Shown: in pieces, positions 61,668-64,000 of the stretch | Layout of the letters: each line of letters opens with the position of its first letter | How positions within the stretch are numbered: the first letter of the stretch is position 1 | Origin: Siphonodentalium dalli | Lineage: Eukaryota; Mollusca; Scaphopoda; Gadilida; Siphonodentaliidae | Assembly (NCBI GenBank): GCA_032622095.1 | Contig: CP136062.1 | Span: forward strand, 3,598,001-3,662,000 | Length of the DNA stretch: 64,000 bases | Reading direction: 5' to 3' | Translations under genes and position numbers: made by a program | The notes under the pieces: model-generated | Told to the model about the DNA's origin: nothing | The model's database searches: none | Seen by the model: only the letters and a program-made list of their open reading frames with translations

Positions 61668-64000
61668 ACGCCATTAAAATTGGTGCGGAGTAAGTATCAC
61701 GGCATAACTCTTCGTGATTTCGACGTCACAAAATATATTCGGGACCCCGAAAATTCACATATTACGCCATTACAATTGGTGAGGAGTAAGTATCACGGCC
61801 AGCTCTCCGTGATTTCGACAACACAGACTGGGCAGCCAATTCTGTACAGGATTTCCGCCACAAGCAGTTCAGATTTTGATAAATTGGGTCAGGACGTGTC
61901 ACGAAATAGAGTCGGGACCCCGAAAATTAACATATTACGCCATTAAAATTGACGAGGAGTGAGTATCACGGCCTAGCTCTTCGTGATTTCGATATCACAG
62001 ACAGGACAGGCAATTCTGTACAGGATTTCCGCCACACGCAGTTCAGATTTTAAGAAATTGGGTCAGGACGGGTCACGAAATAGAGTCAGGACCTAGGAAA
62101 TTCATATATTACGCCATTAAAATTTGTGAGGGGTAAGTATCACGGCCTAGCCCTTCGTGATTTAGATATCACAGACAGGGAAGGCGATTCTGTACAGGAT
62201 TTCCGCCACACGCAGTTCAGATTTTGAGAAATCGGGTCAGGACATGTCACAAAATATATTCGGGACCCCGAAAATTCACATATTACGGCATTAAAATTGG
62301 TGAGGAGTAAGTATCACGGCCTCTCTCTGCGCGATGTCGACATCACAGACAGGGCAGCCAATTCTGTACAGGATTTCCGCCACACGCAGTTCAGATTTTG
62401 AGAAATAGGGTCAGGACGTGTCACGAAATAGAGTCGGGACCCCGAAAATTTACATAATACGCCATTACAATTGTTGACGAGTAAGTATCACGGCATAACT
62501 ATTCGTGATTTCGATATCACAGACAGGGCAGGCAATTCTGTATAGGATTTCCGCCACAGGCAGTTCAGATTTTAAGAAATTGGGTCAGGACGGGTCACGA
62601 AATAGAGTCAGGACCCCGGAAATTCATATATTACGCAATTAAAATTTGTGAGGAGTAAGTATAACGGCCTAGCTCTTCGTGATTTAGATATCACAGACAG
62701 GGAAGGCAATTCTGTACAGGATTTCCGCCACACGCAGTTCAGATTTTGAGAAATTGGGTCAGGACATGTCACAAAATATATTCGGGACCCCGAAAATTCA
62801 CATATTACGGCATTAAAATTGGTGAGGAGTAAGTATCACGGCCTCTCTCTGCGCGATGTCGACATCACAGACAGGGCAGCCAATTATGTACAGGATTTCC
62901 GCCACACGCAGTTCAGATTTTGATAAATTGGGTCAGGACGGGTCACGAAATAGAGTCGGGACCCCGGAAATTTACATAATACGCCATTAAAATTGGTGAC
63001 GAGTAAGTATCAAGCCCTAACTCTTCGTGATTTCAATATCACAGAAAGGGCAGGAAATTCTGTACAGGATTTCCGCCACAGGCAGTTGGATTATAAGAAA
63101 TTGGGTCAGGACGGGTCACGAACTAGAGTCAGGACCCCGGAAATTCATATACTACGCCATTTATTGTGGTGGCGAGTATAAAGTATAACGCCCTTACTCT
63201 TCGTGATTTCCACAACACAGGCAGGGCAGCAGGTAATTATGTACAGGATTTCCGCCACTCGCAGTTCAGATTTTGAGAAATTGGGTCAGGACGGGTCACG
63301 AAATAGAGTCGGGACCCCGAAAATTAACATATTACGCCATTACAATTGGTGAGGAGTAAGTATCACGGCCAGCTCTCCGTGATTTCGACATCTCAGACAG
63401 GGCAGCCAATTCTGTACAGGATTTCCGCCACACGCAGTTTAGATTTTAAGAAATAGGGTCATGGCGTGTCACGAATTAGAGTCGGGACCCCGAAAATTAA
63501 CATATTACGCCATTAAAATTGGTGAGGAGTGAGTATCACGGCCTAGCTCTTCGTGATTTCGATACCACAGACAGGGAAGGCAATTCTGTACAGGATTTCC
63601 GCTACTAGCAGTTCAGATTTTGAGAAATTGGGTCAGGACGTGTCAAGAAATAGAGTCGGGACCCCGAAAATTAACATATTACGCCATTAAAATTGATGAG
63701 GAGTGAGTATCACGGCCTAGCTCTTCGTGATTTCGATATCACACACAGGACAGGCAATTCTGTACAGGATTTCCGCCACACGCAGTTCAGATTTTGAGAA
63801 ATTGGGTCAGGACGGGTCACAAAATATATTCGGGACCCCGAAAATTCATATACTACGCCATTTAATGTGGTGACGAGTAAGTATAACGGCCTTGCTCTTC
63901 GTGATTTCCAGAACACAGTCAGGGCAGGCAATTCTGTACAGGATTTCCGCCACACGCAGTTCAGATTTTGAGAAATAGGGTCAGGACGTGTCACGAAATA
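61668..64000. repeat. Higher-order repeat unit (copy C, one monomer shorter, cut by window end)
   Basis: It follows copy B but lacks one monomer around 62.4-62.5 kb: the matching landmark at 62993 is 2708 bp after 60285 rather than 2882. That is the footprint of unequal exchange by one 174-bp unit. Confidence 0.8.

Larger units (their letters stand above)
47178..64000. repeat. 174-bp satellite array, block 4 (continues past the window)
   Basis: Same monomer and orientation. The right half is a regular higher-order array with a 2882-bp period. The 96-bp truncated monomer marks units at 51628, 55904, 58786 and 61668. A nine-monomer offset of about 1567 bp is also seen (48331 to 49898, and 52953 to 54522). 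The array runs off the window, so its true length is unknown. I see no gene. Confidence 0.95.

Noticed and set aside
13405-64000. CRISPR-like regular repeats
   Set aside because: The repeats are contiguous 174-bp monomers without unique spacers, in animal-type DNA.
13405-64000. CENP-B box in the satellite
   Set aside because: TTCG and CGGG occur in the monomer but never with the required spacing and central A on either strand of the consensus.

Overview
This window looks like repeat-dominated nuclear DNA from an animal. It contains no operon-like gene packing, rRNA, tRNA or CRISPR. It does contain an animal Bcl-2-family reading frame, a CR1/jockey-like non-LTR retrotransposon tail, a hAT-type MITE and a large complex satellite. 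A marine invertebrate, perhaps a mollusc or another lophotrochozoan, is the most natural guess, but that is inference only.

Layout. (1) 1-7.9 kb is AT-rich and non-coding. It holds a 515-bp hAT MITE with a perfect 8-bp target duplication (310-824), a 1.98-kb element with perfect 47-bp inverted termini (2299-4275), an old degenerate tandem repeat (about 4.7-6.1 kb) and an imperfect foldback (7.3-7.9 kb). (2) 7929-13066 is a 5.1-kb fold-back structure. Near-identical 547-bp inverted arms enclose tandem ~600-bp units packed with AGGTCA/TGACCT half-sites, each unit ending in a CA/CAGA microsatellite. (3) From about 13.4 kb to the end runs one 174-bp satellite, roughly 220 monomers, organised in higher-order repeats of 9 monomers (~1566 bp) and of 16 monomers plus one 96-bp truncated monomer (~2882 bp).

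The satellite is interrupted three times. At 22033-25340 sits a 3308-bp element with inverted repeats of about 715-765 bp, TG...CA ends and a perfect 6-bp target duplication. It carries two short plus-strand genes: an intronless Bcl-2-like protein and a one-finger C2H2/poly-glutamine protein. At 34285-41707 sits a 7423-bp element with CAGTAYAAGGCCC ends, a TA target duplication and subterminal ACCACGG/AACACGG repeats. It contains a truncated non-LTR insertion and a broken cysteine-rich frame. At about 45851-47177 sits a ~1.3-kb insert rich in TGTGTGG palindromes.

The most notable item is the Bcl-2-carrying element. It looks like a non-autonomous cargo transposon, or a relic of a Maverick/Polinton-like or other integrating DNA element, with an apoptosis-regulator homologue and a possible regulator. 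The main Bcl-2 frame stops early. A hydrophobic tail-anchor-like segment plus an acidic tail lies in the adjacent frame and ends 8 bases before a polyadenylation signal, which suggests a recent frame break. Most open frames in the satellite are artefacts of a repeat length divisible by three.
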